Shown here in pieces: positions 1 through 8,372 of a stretch of DNA of 64,000 nt. The first letter of the stretch is position 1, and each line of letters starts with the position of its first letter. A program made the translations under genes and the position numbers. The DNA comes from Cerasicoccus maritimus. Lineage in GTDB: Bacteria; Verrucomicrobiota; Verrucomicrobiia; Opitutales; Cerasicoccaceae. Where the stretch lies: assembly GCA_031296935.1 (NCBI GenBank), contig JAVDPD010000026.1, positions 1 to 64,000 on the forward strand, read 5' to 3'. The notes under the pieces are model-generated. The model was not told the DNA's origin and did no database searches. It was given only the letters and a program-made list of their open reading frames with translations.

Positions 1-277
1 CGTTCTTGCATTAGGACCAGACTGATAATCCATGGTCTATCACACAACTGTCAGATTGCCTCGTAACTACTTCAACTTTGGTCCGGTAGGCAGTTGGTCC
101 GCCCTTGGCTATGGTTGGCCTGTAGGTTCATTTATTTTGTCTCATTTTTAGAAAAACTATACTAATGATCGCTAAGGATATTATAAATGGACATATATAG
201 ATAAGGGTGTTGTTGTGGTGATGTTCTAATGCATCGTTATCTTTTTGAATATCCGAATACTCTTCATTTGTTTTTAG
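1..277. other. AT-rich stretch without a confident gene
   Basis: No recognisable gene. A 39-codon frame on the + strand (32-151, ATG to TAG) reads without interruption and is rich in Gly, Trp and aromatic residues, but it has no recognisable motif and no obvious Shine-Dalgarno sequence. From about 150 the DNA becomes very AT-rich, which suits the promoterless end of a decayed region. Confidence 0.4.
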
Positions 278-604
278 CTATTCATGCTTGTCAGTGCTGC
301 TTGGCATATCTTCACTATTTGTCTCTATTGTGTTATCAAAATAGGTATCGTTTGTTGATTTATTTGTATTCGTGGTATCAGTTGGCAAGAGTTCAGCGCG
401 TTCAGTTCTTATCAAAAACCTATCGTAGGCATTATTTATTTTCAGTAAGTTTATTTTTCCCGCTTGCCCCTGCTTAACAAAAGACGCTTTCTTTCTTCTA
501 AACAGGTCGTTGATGCTTTTTGTGAGATGGGGGCTTGCATCTTTCATCTGGGGATAGCTAGAAAGTCTGTTCATCGTCATCGTTAGATGATCAAAGTTTG
601 CCAC
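278..604 (-). CDS. Hypothetical protein, probable C-terminal half of a frameshifted gene
   Basis: A 108-residue frame starting at a GTG (602-604). I do not recognise the family. It is polar and Lys/Asn/Thr-rich, with an RRKK patch near the middle and an acidic Ser/Thr-rich tail. The same frame stays open upstream of the GTG to about 684, reading RYIPVVIGRLKQTDETVPVF and onward, which looks like real protein although it has no start codon. This suggests the segment is the continuation, in the -1 frame, of the secreted protein at 661-987, separated from it by a single-base change near 681-684. If so, this is half of a pseudogene or the result of a sequencing error. Alternatively it is a translationally coupled second gene starting at the GTG. 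Confidence 0.4.
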   Translation of the reverse strand: MANFDHLTMTMNRLSSYPQMKDASPHLTKSINDLFRRKKASFVKQGQAGKINLLKINNAYDRFLIRTERAELLPTDTTNTNKSTNDTYFDNTIETNSEDMPSSTDKHE

Positions 605-660
605 ATCAGCAAATTTAATGAAAACAGGGACTGTTTCATCAGTTTGCTTTAATCTCCCAA

Positions 661-987
661 TTACGACAGGGATGTATCGGCCTTATCAGCTAAATAAAGA
701 ACGCCCTCAAGGAAATTTAATGCCGTTTGGGAGCTCTCAAAATTGTATTTATTAAGGGCTTCCGCCAATTCCATTGCAACATTATCGCTTTCGTTGTCTA
801 TGCCCAATTCACTCAATTTTGTAGTGTTCTCATCAACGCGTTTTTTCATAGAGTGCAGCTCTTTAAGCAGCGCTTCTTGTTCTGATACGGCTCTATGATC
901 TGTCACTGAATCGTCAGCAGTCATTAACAAATTGCCAGTGACTAAAAATAAAATAACTGCAAGGTATTTGTATGAAGATGAATACAT
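661..987 (-). CDS. Small secreted hypothetical protein with coiled-coil segment
   Basis: The protein has 108 residues from the ATG at 985-987. That start is preferred over an upstream one because it puts a hydrophobic segment (about residues 6-21, YKYLAVILFLVTGNLL) at the N-terminus, consistent with a signal peptide or membrane anchor. The mature part begins with an acidic, Glu/Lys/Leu-rich stretch (about residues 30-60) that could form a short coiled coil. The frame ends at a TAA at 661-663. The -1 frame continues protein-like for a further 130 or so residues, so the true product may be longer and this copy may be frameshifted near 681-684. No family recognised. Confidence 0.5.
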   Translation of the reverse strand: MYSSSYKYLAVILFLVTGNLLMTADDSVTDHRAVSEQEALLKELHSMKKRVDENTTKLSELGIDNESDNVAMELAEALNKYNFESSQTALNFLEGVLYLADKADTSLS

Positions 988-1330
988 CGGTGAGGGTATT
1001 AGATTGTAGATTCTACAGAAATAGCATTTTATGATCACATCTCAAAATCAGGCAACGGGTAGTCATGACTTTGCATATCCGCCATCGTGGTCGGCCTACG
1101 GGGATAGATTTCCTAACCGCTTCGCAGAATTTTTGTACTTTGTTTATCCCCATAGGTTCACCGATGGGTAAGTATTTGCAAAATAGAATCGGCGAATTTT
1201 GAGCCGCTTTGTCCCTATTTGCTGTTCTTTTGCCCCCAAAACAGGGGATTTCGGCTCGCATCCCCAAAGGTCAGACCGATGGAGATAAGGTGCGAAAATA
1301 GAACATCGAGATCAGCGAATTGCGGTATTT
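988..1330. other. Intergenic stretch flanking the transposase remnant
   Basis: No gene with convincing codon structure. The text contains two loosely similar segments, around 1177-1200 and 1293-1322, both with a run like AAAATAGAA followed by GGCGAATT or AGCGAATT. This may be the decayed outer end of the mobile element or a small local duplication. No clean terminal inverted repeat could be matched to the other end of the element. Confidence 0.3.
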
Positions 1331-2467
1331 TTAGGCTACCTTGAGTTCCTCCTTTCCGTTATCGCGGTGATAGTAATTGAGCAGGCCTCCGAGGCGTTCA
1401 AATTTACGAATCTCTGAGGATTGATCCGGTTTAGCGGGCGAGTAGGGGAATGGGATCAAATTGTCTAGGCCCTGATGGTTTCGCTCATGGTGAAAATGCT
1501 TCATATACTCAGAAATCGCCTTTTGCAGCGAGTTCTCACCCAAGAAGATGAAGTGGTTCAGGCACTCACGCTTGATGCACTTGACGAAGCTTTCGGCATA
1601 GCCGTTTTGCTCAGGACAGCCTCTCATTGTCGGAACGACTTTCACTCCGGCCTTCTCGATGATGTCAATGAAGGCAGGAGTCTAGAGCGGATCGTTGTCG
1701 ACGATGAGGTATTTCATGCCCCGGAGGAACCCATCGAAGTCGTTGGTCAGTTCTCGCGCCAGGTTGCACATGACCTCGCCGTTGACCTGGCACCCTGTAT
1801 GCACAATCTTGACTTTGCGTTTGGCAATATTGATGACGAAAGAGCTTAAGTAACGGACCAGTCCATATGGCGTCCAGACTTCTGTCGTGAAGAAATCAGC
1901 GGCGGAGATGACTGATAAATGATTGCGCATGAAGCGTTTCCAATTGGTTCGCTTCGCGCGTTCGGGGGAGGGGAGTATGCCGCTTTGCCGGAGGATGTTG
2001 CCAACCGTAGATTCGCAGACGTCGTAGCCAAGATTGGCCAGTGCGCCTTGGATCCGGCCATAGCCCCAATGGTCGTTTTCTTGGGCGAATTAGATGCACA
2101 GCTGCCGGATGATTTGCATGCGCTTCTGGCCTTCGGTGTTAACCGTGCGCTTGGCTGTATACTTGAGTGCAATCAGGCGACGATGCCATGCGAGCAGTGT
2201 TTTCGGCGTCACTAAATTAGCGTATTTTTCGAGATGGTCTTTGCCGAGTTTTTTGGCCTTTTCGGCGAGACTGCGACGCTGGCAGTCGTTCAGTTTGAGC
2301 TTTTTGCCAGTGGCGTCGAGCTGCTGCTTGAGCACTCGATTCTCCTCGAGTAGATACTCAATGACATCCTGTTGTTTTCGATTCATCCAACCAGCCAAAG
2401 TTGCCAAAAATAATCGTGCTTGCGTCTTCAAGGCACAATTTTCTAGAGTTTCGTAAAAGGCTGTCAA
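1331..2467 (-). pseudogene. DDE (rve integrase-core) transposase, inactivated by two nonsense codons
   Basis: Reading a single minus-strand frame from 2467 to 1331 reconstructs one transposase of about 378 residues. It has an N-terminal helical region beginning near MNRKQQDVIEYLLEENRVLK and a TPKTLLAWHRRLIALKY segment. A helix-turn-helix-like linker follows, then an integrase core. The catalytic acidic residues are recognisable: Asp in SAADFFT, Asp in IVDNDP, and Glu in GYAESFVKCIKRE. The frame is broken by TAA at 2090-2092 and TAG at 1682-1684; sequence on both sides of each stop is in the same frame and matches the family, so these are point mutations rather than frameshifts. The family is the IS3/IS481-like group with an rve domain. 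The copy should be unable to make full-length transposase. Confidence 0.85.
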
Positions 2468-2494
2468 TCAGCTTGTTCATCCTCTGCAGCGTAA

Positions 2495-2791
2495 GTTTGC
2501 ACCCACCATGGAGCCCCGGTCGAATTTCGGTTGGTTTTGTCATTGCAGCCCGATTTTGCGTTTGTTCCGCCTACTCCAACAGTAGCCATCAGCTTGGTGA
2601 ATTAATCGATTCTCCTGGATATGCAGACCCTGACGCCGGGCTACTGTTATAGTGTGTATAGTTCGCCAGATTTATCCAATGACTCTTGGGAAGAGGTGTT
2701 TTCATTGGATGCGTTCACCACCAGCCTAAAGCAGTTCTTTGTGTTGCCCGACGATTGGGATCGAGCCTTTTACCGGGTGGTGATTGAGTGA
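2495..2791 (+). pseudogene. C-terminal remnant of a large surface/secreted protein
   Basis: The frame from 2495 to the TGA at 2789-2791 reads protein-like sequence, interrupted by a TAA at 2603-2605. The last 56 codons (2621-2791) end in a pattern seen at the C-termini of many large verrucomicrobial secreted proteins: a Tyr-rich strand with SSPDLSNDSWEEV, then a strand ending FYRVVIE. The upstream part (PPTPTVAISLVN) resembles an inter-domain linker. The transposase remnant ends just upstream, so the rest of the host gene was probably lost to insertion or deletion there. Identity of the original protein is unknown. Confidence 0.5.
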
Positions 2792-3150
2792 ATGTACGCT
2801 AAGATGATTAATCCAAAATTTAGGGGGACAATCTGACCCAACTGCCTCAAAAACCCTCAAGGGAGGAAGGATACTATAGTTCGTAAGCTTATCCTGAAAG
2901 CCACTCCAGCGGGGAAATAACAGGGGAGGAAGGAGTTGACAAACGGAGAGCGAACGGAGAATTCTGCTCACCAAACGGAGAAAATTGCAGGTATAGATGA
3001 TTTAAAATGTCACGGTTTGTCGCAGGTGGAGATGCTTAGGCCTGCCAATATAATTCCACAAAACATTGATAATCATGTGGTTTAGAAGCTATTGTTGTCC
3101 CTGCTTAAACAGGGGACTAACCCCTTTCAAAAGTTCGCATTAAAAATGCT
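2792..3150. other. Intergenic stretch before tRNA-Pro
   Basis: No gene. Three copies of a short AACGGAGA motif lie between about 2938 and 2982, with uneven spacing. A weak hairpin (CCCTG/CAGGG, 3099-3114) lies just 3' of the minus-strand tRNA-Pro and could contribute to its transcript end, but it lacks a convincing U tract. Confidence 0.3.
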
Positions 3151-3227
3151 TGGTCGGGCTGCAGGGATTCGAACCCTGGACCTCGTCGTCCCGAACGACG
3201 CGCGCTACCAGACTGCGCTACAGCCCG
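3151..3227 (-). tRNA. tRNA-Pro (anticodon CGG), CCA encoded
   Basis: Read on the minus strand from 3227, the 77-nt sequence folds as a cloverleaf. The acceptor stem is CGGGCTG/CAGCCCG, the D arm contains AGTCTGGTAGCGC, and the anticodon stem is CGTCG/CGACG with loop TTCGGGA. The T arm is CAGGG-TTCGAAT-CCCTG, the discriminator base is A, and the 3' CCA is encoded (complement of 3151-3153). The anticodon is CGG (complement of 3191-3193), so it reads proline CCG codons. It lies divergently from the acyltransferase-like gene that follows and at the edge of the decayed AT-rich region, a common position for integration boundaries, although no att repeat was found. Confidence 0.97.
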
Positions 3228-3343
3228 TAATTGGGAAAAGAGTGCATTTCATGCATATCCGGAATACTGGCAAGCAGAAATTTAATTTTTCCTGCACAGA
3301 CGAAATCTCGACAGTAAATCGAACTCTTGCCAGCCTTAGGGCT

Positions 3344-4030
3344 ATGATTGCTTCCGATGTTTTGACGCTCCCCGAGTCTCTGGAACCCTTTCGCGAATTC
3401 TTCCCGGATGACGTTCCGCCCTGGGAGTGGATACCGCAAATTGAACAGGCGCTCGGCAGCGTCAAGTGGCTGCTGATGCAAGGCCACAGTGCGATCCCGG
3501 CGGGAGTTCACATCAAGGGCAAGGTCTACATTCACCCGACTGTCAAGCTGCCGCCGATGGCCGTCATCGAAGGGCCGACCTGGATTGGCACCGGCACGGA
3601 AATCCGCCCCAACGCCTATATCCGTGGCAAGGTGATCATCGGCGCGAACTGCGTCATCGGCAACGCCTGTGAACTCAAGAACTGCCTCGTCCTCGATGGT
3701 GCGCAGATCCCGCATTTCAATTACGTGGGCGATTCGATCCTCGGGCAGAAGGCGCATCTCGGCGCGGGCGTTATTTTGGCGAACCTTCGCCTTGACCAAG
3801 CCAATGTGCCCGTTCGACTGCCGTCGGGCTCGGTGGACAGCGGTTTGCGCAAGTTCGGTGCGATCTTTGGCGACCATGCGGAGGCGGGCTGCAACGCCGT
3901 TATCCAGCCGGGCACCGTGCTTGGCCGCAAATCGGTGGTTATGCCCTGCATGCCCTATGGCGGCGTTCTGCCAGAGGCAAAAATCGTCTACGCGAAGTCC
4001 GAAGTACGCATCATAGATAGGCGTTTTTAG
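3344..4030 (+). CDS. Left-handed beta-helix (hexapeptide repeat) acyl/nucleotidyltransferase-like protein
   Basis: The protein has 228 residues. From about residue 60 it consists of hexapeptide repeats of the left-handed parallel beta-helix type (VYIHPTVKLPPMAVIEGPTW, IGTGTEIRPNAYIRGKVIIG and onward), the fold of the acetyltransferase half of GlmU and of sugar acyltransferases. A block like GlmU follows (ILGQKAHLGAGVILANLRLD). No N-terminal pyrophosphorylase domain is present, so this is not a full GlmU. The likely role is acetyl- or acyl-transfer to a sugar nucleotide or scaffolding, substrate unknown. An in-frame extension upstream would run through the tRNA-Pro gene, so the ATG at 3344 was chosen. 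Confidence 0.8.
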   Translation: MIASDVLTLPESLEPFREFFPDDVPPWEWIPQIEQALGSVKWLLMQGHSAIPAGVHIKGKVYIHPTVKLPPMAVIEGPTWIGTGTEIRPNAYIRGKVIIGANCVIGNACELKNCLVLDGAQIPHFNYVGDSILGQKAHLGAGVILANLRLDQANVPVRLPSGSVDSGLRKFGAIFGDHAEAGCNAVIQPGTVLGRKSVVMPCMPYGGVLPEAKIVYAKSEVRIIDRRF

Positions 4031-4138
4031 TTAAATCGCCATAAACAAAACTAATAGGCTGGTTGTCTTGCCCTGCAATCGAGACGCATTCTCGATATGG
4101 GGGTTGTTTATTGAGACTGGTTCCTGCATGATGTAGGT

Positions 4139-5491
4139 ATGAACCACTCAATGCCAGCTTCGTCGAATCCGTATGCCGCCCAGGTCGGGGCAGGCCTCGC
4201 GGAGATCTTTCCCGCCAGCACTCAACGTGGCGGGCATGGGCACGGTCATTCGGGCGGTGGTGAGGCGTTAACTGAGCCTTTTGCTGAGTGGGCGCCGGAG
4301 CTGAATTGGCAACGTCGCGACGTGCCGCTGAACCTGTATTTGCACACGCCGTTCTGCCACCACCGTTGCGCGTTTTGCCCGTTTTTCCAAAACATCACAC
4401 GCCCGGGCTTCAGCCGAGACTACGCGGATCGGTTGATCCAAGACTTGGAGCACAAGGCGCGTGGGCTGGGGGACTCGATCAACGCACGGCGGGTGAGCTC
4501 GGTGTTTTTTGGCGGCGGCACGCCGAGTGACCTGGATGCTGACGACTTGGCGCGGGTGTTGATGACGCTGCGTGGGCTCTACCCGGTGGATGACGAAACG
4601 GAGATCACCGTCGAGGGCCGTATCTGGGGCTTTACGCGCGATAAGGCCGAGGCCTGGCTCGACGCTGGGGCGAACCGTATTTCGATCGGCTTGCAAAGCA
4701 CGAACACCAGAGTTCGCCGCTGCATGGGCCGTCTCGCCGACCGCGGTTTGATCCGTGAAACGCTGCAGAACTTCGTTGATCTTGGCTTTGTGACCATTGT
4801 CGATCTCATTTACGGTCTACCGAGCCAGGACGTGGATTCCGTGGTGGAAGACGTCCGCTTCCTCGCGGAAGAAACCGGCATCGATGGCCTGGACCTCTAC
4901 GCGCTCAAGCAGTTTCCGGGTAGCCCGTTGGCCAAAGCGGTGGAGCAGGGGAGGATGAAGCCGCCGGCCGACATTCACCTGCGCGCCGATATGTTTACCG
5001 CGGCGGAGGCCGAGCTAGCGCGGTTTGGTTTCGAGCACTTCACGCCGCAACACTGGCGTCGCAGCGAACGCGAGCGCTCGGTTTACAATCAGCTGGCGAA
5101 GACCAGCGCCGACATTCTGCCCTTTGGCTCGTCGGCGGGCGGGCGCCTGGGCAACGTCGTCCTGTCGGGATATCGTGTGCTGGCCGACTACGAAACCGCA
5201 ATCGATTCAGGGGAGCTCGGGGCGCATTGCCTCGTGGCTGCGGACAAGCCCGGGCAGGCATTCACCGATGCGCTCACGGAGTCGATTCAGCGCCGCATGT
5301 TGCCGCCGTTGATCGAGTGGCCGGATAGCCTTGCGGCGGCACCGATCATCAACAACTGGCGTGAAGCGGGGCTAATTGAGTCACCGGAAACGGGCGGCAT
5401 TCCGCTGACTAAGGCGGGTTGTTTCTGGTTCCCACGCATCCAACAGTTGCTGGCTATGTGGTCGGTGCGCATGGCGACGAAGGCCGCCTGA
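4139..5491 (+). CDS. hutW: HutW/ChuW-like radical SAM protein (haem utilisation)
   Basis: A radical SAM protein of 450 residues related to HemW. The cluster motif is LYLHTPFCHHRCAFCPFFQN (Cys73, Cys77, Cys80), and CxFCxFxQN is characteristic of HutW/ChuW rather than of HemN or HemW. A glycine-rich GGGTPS segment follows at about 125-130, then the HemN-type IVDLIYGLPSQD block. In characterised relatives (E. coli ChuW), the enzyme opens the haem ring anaerobically by radical methyl transfer, releasing iron. Unusual here is an N-terminal extension of about 60 residues containing a Gly/His-rich patch (GGHGHGHSGGG, about 31-41), which could bind metal. No haem-uptake or haem-storage genes flank it, so the pathway assignment rests on sequence alone. 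Confidence 0.75.
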   Translation: MNHSMPASSNPYAAQVGAGLAEIFPASTQRGGHGHGHSGGGEALTEPFAEWAPELNWQRRDVPLNLYLHTPFCHHRCAFCPFFQNITRPGFSRDYADRLIQDLEHKARGLGDSINARRVSSVFFGGGTPSDLDADDLARVLMTLRGLYPVDDETEITVEGRIWGFTRDKAEAWLDAGANRISIGLQSTNTRVRRCMGRLADRGLIRETLQNFVDLGFVTIVDLIYGLPSQDVDSVVEDVRFLAEETGIDGLDLYALKQFPGSPLAKAVEQGRMKPPADIHLRADMFTAAEAELARFGFEHFTPQHWRRSERERSVYNQLAKTSADILPFGSSAGGRLGNVVLSGYRVLADYETAIDSGELGAHCLVAADKPGQAFTDALTESIQRRMLPPLIEWPDSLAAAPIINNWREAGLIESPETGGIPLTKAGCFWFPRIQQLLAMWSVRMATKAA

Positions 5492-5530
5492 CGGCTCATT
5501 TGGGCGTGCCGAGCCTTGACGCCCGGCGAA

Positions 5531-5866
5531 TTAGCAGCGGCTAACCTTGAGCCACCACATGCTTTGCGGCGTCGAGTTGCTCAGGCCGATGGCAATGGCG
5601 CCAGCATTGACGAGCGAGGGGAATTGCGCGCTAAACTGCGGAGTCCAGACATCGTAGCAGTCCTCATAACGCCAGAACATGATCGAATTGAAGCGAAACC
5701 AGACCCAAAATTCCTGCTTGCTCGTCAGGATTGCCTGAACGGATGAAGGGTCCGCATTTTGGGTCATCAAGGTGGCGATTTCGCGCAAGCCGTCGGGGCC
5801 TGAGCCTTGCAGATGTCCGCAAGTGTGTGGTCCTACCTGGAATCTGGATCTCTTGGTTACTGGCAT
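5531..5866 (-). CDS. Hypothetical protein, aromatic-rich C-terminus
   Basis: A frame of 111 residues starting at ATG (5864-5866). The C-terminal 70 residues use codons typical of the neighbouring genes and read as a folded segment rich in Trp, Phe and Tyr (EFWVWFRFNSIMFWRYEDCY). The first 40 residues are less protein-like, so the start may be wrong or the gene may be a remnant. It is convergent with the HutW-like gene, with about 40 bp between their ends. No family recognised. Confidence 0.45.
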   Translation of the reverse strand: MPVTKRSRFQVGPHTCGHLQGSGPDGLREIATLMTQNADPSSVQAILTSKQEFWVWFRFNSIMFWRYEDCYDVWTPQFSAQFPSLVNAGAIAIGLSNSTPQSMWWLKVSRC

Positions 5867-6015
5867 TTTAAACGGTAATTCAGGAAGCTTTGTTGCTGTT
5901 GATCAAAGGAAGTGCAGTGGCACGCATCCGAAATTGATGCACTGCAAATAGCAAGGCGCAAATTCATAAAAAATAGGACAAAGACCCTCCGCCCTGCTCT
6001 AGGTAATACGAATTC

Positions 6016-6711
6016 CTAGCCGGCTGTGTGCTGCATGTAAACTTCCTCGTAAGGCTGGATAACTACAAAGCCGTCGCCGGAGAATTCCATCTGAATGCTC
6101 TCGCCACTACCGCGGCCGACAAAGGTTTTTAGCGATACATCCTTGCGGAACGCGGGCTCAAGGTTGCCCGACCAGGCGACGGTGGCGTTGGGGTCGGTGA
6201 TGATGTTCTTGCCCGGCGTCACGCGCAGCGTCACCGGATCATAGTGTGTGGTGAAGGCGATAAGGCCGCTACCTTCCAGGCGCACATTGAAGAGCCCGCC
6301 GGACATCATGGCGGCGACCTTTTTCATCATCTTGATGTCGTACTTAATGTGCTCTTCGAAGGCCAGGATGTCGTTGCCGTTGACGACGATGGCTTCGTTT
6401 TGCAGCTCAACGATGACGACTTTTTTGCCCTCGTCGGCGAGGTAAACCACGCCTTGGCCCTCGGCGCGGGTCAGGCGGGCACCTTCACCGCTCACGGCCT
6501 TCTTGAGCAGGTTGCCGATGCCCTGGCTGAGGATGCCTTCGCGCGTGAATTTCACTTGGCCGTGGTAGCCGACCATCGAGCCCATCTTCGTCCAGACGGA
6601 GCCATTGAGGTTCACTTCGAGCATGCGCTCGTTTTCGAGTTCGAAGAGGCCTTCACCGCGGTCTTGGTTGGCGGTGCGGGCGATGAAGCTGGCGAGGGAT
6701 TTATCAGACAT
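6016..6711 (-). CDS. AIM24 family (TIGR00266-like) beta-sheet protein
   Basis: 231 residues from the ATG at 6709-6711; a longer in-frame extension exists but lacks family similarity. The protein matches the AIM24/DUF124 family: repeated beta-strand units with GSVWTKMGSMVGYHGQVKFT near the N-terminus, and GLFNVRLEGSGLIAF plus AWSGNLEPAFRKDV in the second half. Bacterial members are soluble trimeric beta-prism-like proteins of unknown biochemical role; the yeast relative acts in mitochondrial inner-membrane organisation. It lies about 110 bp downstream of the B12 radical SAM gene on the same strand and may be co-transcribed with it. Confidence 0.85.
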   Translation of the reverse strand: MSDKSLASFIARTANQDRGEGLFELENERMLEVNLNGSVWTKMGSMVGYHGQVKFTREGILSQGIGNLLKKAVSGEGARLTRAEGQGVVYLADEGKKVVIVELQNEAIVVNGNDILAFEEHIKYDIKMMKKVAAMMSGGLFNVRLEGSGLIAFTTHYDPVTLRVTPGKNIITDPNATVAWSGNLEPAFRKDVSLKTFVGRGSGESIQMEFSGDGFVVIQPYEEVYMQHTAG

Positions 6712-6819
6712 GGCGTATTGAGTTATTGGCGAACAGTTTTTACGCAGGATTTGGCGCCTGAGCTTCGTTGACAATATTATTTTGTATCGTGCATCTGTTT
6801 GCTCATGAAATATTGTTTT

Positions 6820-8310
6820 CTAATTGCCTCGTTTAGCGGCGAGTTCCGGAGGGTTGAGCATGGATCGGCTTGAAGGGGTGGTGGGATGTAGCTTGGTCAC
6901 TTTGGATAACACGGCTTCGAGCAGGGGCGTCATGACGTTGAGCTTCTTCATCTGGATGACCATATTCCAAAGTGGCTCAAACTTTTTCCAGCCACTGGTG
7001 TAGAAAAAGTGCTTGAGCTGGTGCTTGGGCGCGCCGTGATGTAGGCTGGCTCGCGCGATGTTTGGCCAGCGATAGAAGTCGACGTAGGCGCGGTCGTAGC
7101 CCGCCTTCAGCTCATCGGCTGTCATCCGCAAGGGTTGGAAGACCACGTGGCGTGTGTCGTAGCGGTCCCAATTATCAGTGGTCAGGCGGTCGGCGGCCTG
7201 CATTTGCTGGTAGAAGGCGGTGCCGGGGTAGGGCGTGGCAATGTGAAAGGTGGCCGTCGTGATGCCCATATCGACGGCCCATTGGACGGTGCGGTCGAAG
7301 ACGTTGGCGTCGTCGGCGTCGAGCCCGAACACGAAACTGCCGTTGATCATGATGCCCAGGTCATGCAAGCGGTTAATGGCGCGCTGATAGTCTCGCCCGA
7401 GGTTTTGCCGTTTGTTGCTTTGCTGGAGGTTGCCTTCATCCAAGCTTTCAAAACCGACGAATACGCTGCGCAGACCGGCGTCCGCTGCGTGCTCAATCAA
7501 GTCTCCGTCGAGGATGGAGTCCACCGTGGCGGCGCCTTGAAAAACCCGGTTCATACCGCGCATGCCGTGGAACAGGTCGCGGGCGAATCGCTTGTGCCCG
7601 AGCAGGTGGTCATCGAGGAAATACAGGTGCCGCCCGGGTAGCCGCTCGATCTCGGCCAGGGCATCATCCACCTGCTGGGTGTAAAAGGATTTGCCACCGG
7701 TGAAAAATGCGTCCTTGTAGCAGAATTCGCAGTGGTGTGGGCAGCCACGGGTGACCACTATAGAATTGGGGACGAGGTAGAGCCGCCGGTCGATGAGGTC
7801 GCGTCGTATTTGCGGAACACCCGCTAGCGTGCGTTGGCGGGAGGTGTAGCGGCGGGCGATTTTCCCGTTTTTCAGATCATGGAGGAAGCGGGGAAAGGAC
7901 TCCTCCGCGGGCCCCAGAAATATGGCGTCGGCGTGCGCTTCCGCCTCCTCGGGCAGCGAGGTAACATGGAGCCCGCCCAGGATGACCAGGCATCCCAGCG
8001 CGCGGTAATGGTCGGCAATCTCGTAGGCGCGGTAAGCGTTGGTGATGTAAACTTGGATGGCGACAACGTCGGGCCGGTCATTGAGGCGGAGCTTTTGCAC
8101 GTGTTGGTCGACGATCTCAGCTTCGTCGTCATCGGATAGGAAGGCCGCCAGAGTGGCGAGCCCCAGCGGCGGAAAGAGCGAATACTTAATGGGGCGCCAG
8201 AATGGGCTCTCTGCTTCAGTTAAGGATGGCAGGATGAATTTGAATTTCACATAAGCTTTGTCATGCAAAGCAACTTTGTGTTCCAAAGTTATCTGCCTTT
8301 CGCTCATCAT
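6820..8310 (-). CDS. B12-binding domain radical SAM protein
   Basis: A protein of 496 residues. The N-terminal part (about 20-160) is the Rossmann-like cobalamin-binding domain: PPLGLATLAAFL at 48-58 and LGGLHVTSLPEEA near 111-123. The canonical DxHxxG cobalamin-ligating motif is not evident. The radical SAM core follows with Cys190, Cys194 and Cys197 (TRGCPHHCEFCYKD) binding the [4Fe-4S] cluster. The C-terminal third contains the INGSFVFGLDADD segment seen in BchE/HpnP/HpnJ-like and tRNA-modifying relatives. Such enzymes carry out methylations, cyclisations or C-C bond formation, often on lipids or cofactors. Lipid desaturase genes elsewhere in the window make a lipid substrate attractive, but the sequence does not decide it. 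Start at tandem ATGs (8305-8310). Confidence 0.85.
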   Translation of the reverse strand: MMSERQITLEHKVALHDKAYVKFKFILPSLTEAESPFWRPIKYSLFPPLGLATLAAFLSDDDEAEIVDQHVQKLRLNDRPDVVAIQVYITNAYRAYEIADHYRALGCLVILGGLHVTSLPEEAEAHADAIFLGPAEESFPRFLHDLKNGKIARRYTSRQRTLAGVPQIRRDLIDRRLYLVPNSIVVTRGCPHHCEFCYKDAFFTGGKSFYTQQVDDALAEIERLPGRHLYFLDDHLLGHKRFARDLFHGMRGMNRVFQGAATVDSILDGDLIEHAADAGLRSVFVGFESLDEGNLQQSNKRQNLGRDYQRAINRLHDLGIMINGSFVFGLDADDANVFDRTVQWAVDMGITTATFHIATPYPGTAFYQQMQAADRLTTDNWDRYDTRHVVFQPLRMTADELKAGYDRAYVDFYRWPNIARASLHHGAPKHQLKHFFYTSGWKKFEPLWNMVIQMKKLNVMTPLLEAVLSKVTKLHPTTPSSRSMLNPPELAAKRGN

Positions 8311-8372
8311 TCCAGAGAAGCATGCAGAAAGATAGGCTTGACATGCTGTGATGGTTTTAATCTGATGCGGAC

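Noticed and set aside
229..477. 82-codon + strand frame rich in Tyr and Leu
   Set aside because: Overlaps the more protein-like minus-strand frame at 278-604 and reflects AT-rich composition.
1013..1267. 84-codon minus-strand frame
   Set aside because: Composition and lack of a ribosome-binding site do not support a gene; it lies in decayed intergenic DNA.
2938..2982. Three AACGGAGA repeats
   Set aside because: Too short and unevenly spaced for a CRISPR or defined operator.
3092..3343. In-frame extension of the hexapeptide-repeat protein upstream to 3092
   Set aside because: The extension runs through the tRNA-Pro gene and shows no family similarity; the ATG at 3344 fits.
8338..8372. TTGACA with a possible -10 element before the SHD1 gene
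   Set aside because: The only -10 at proper distance is poor (TCTGAT) and the leader would be nearly absent, so it was not listed as a promoter.
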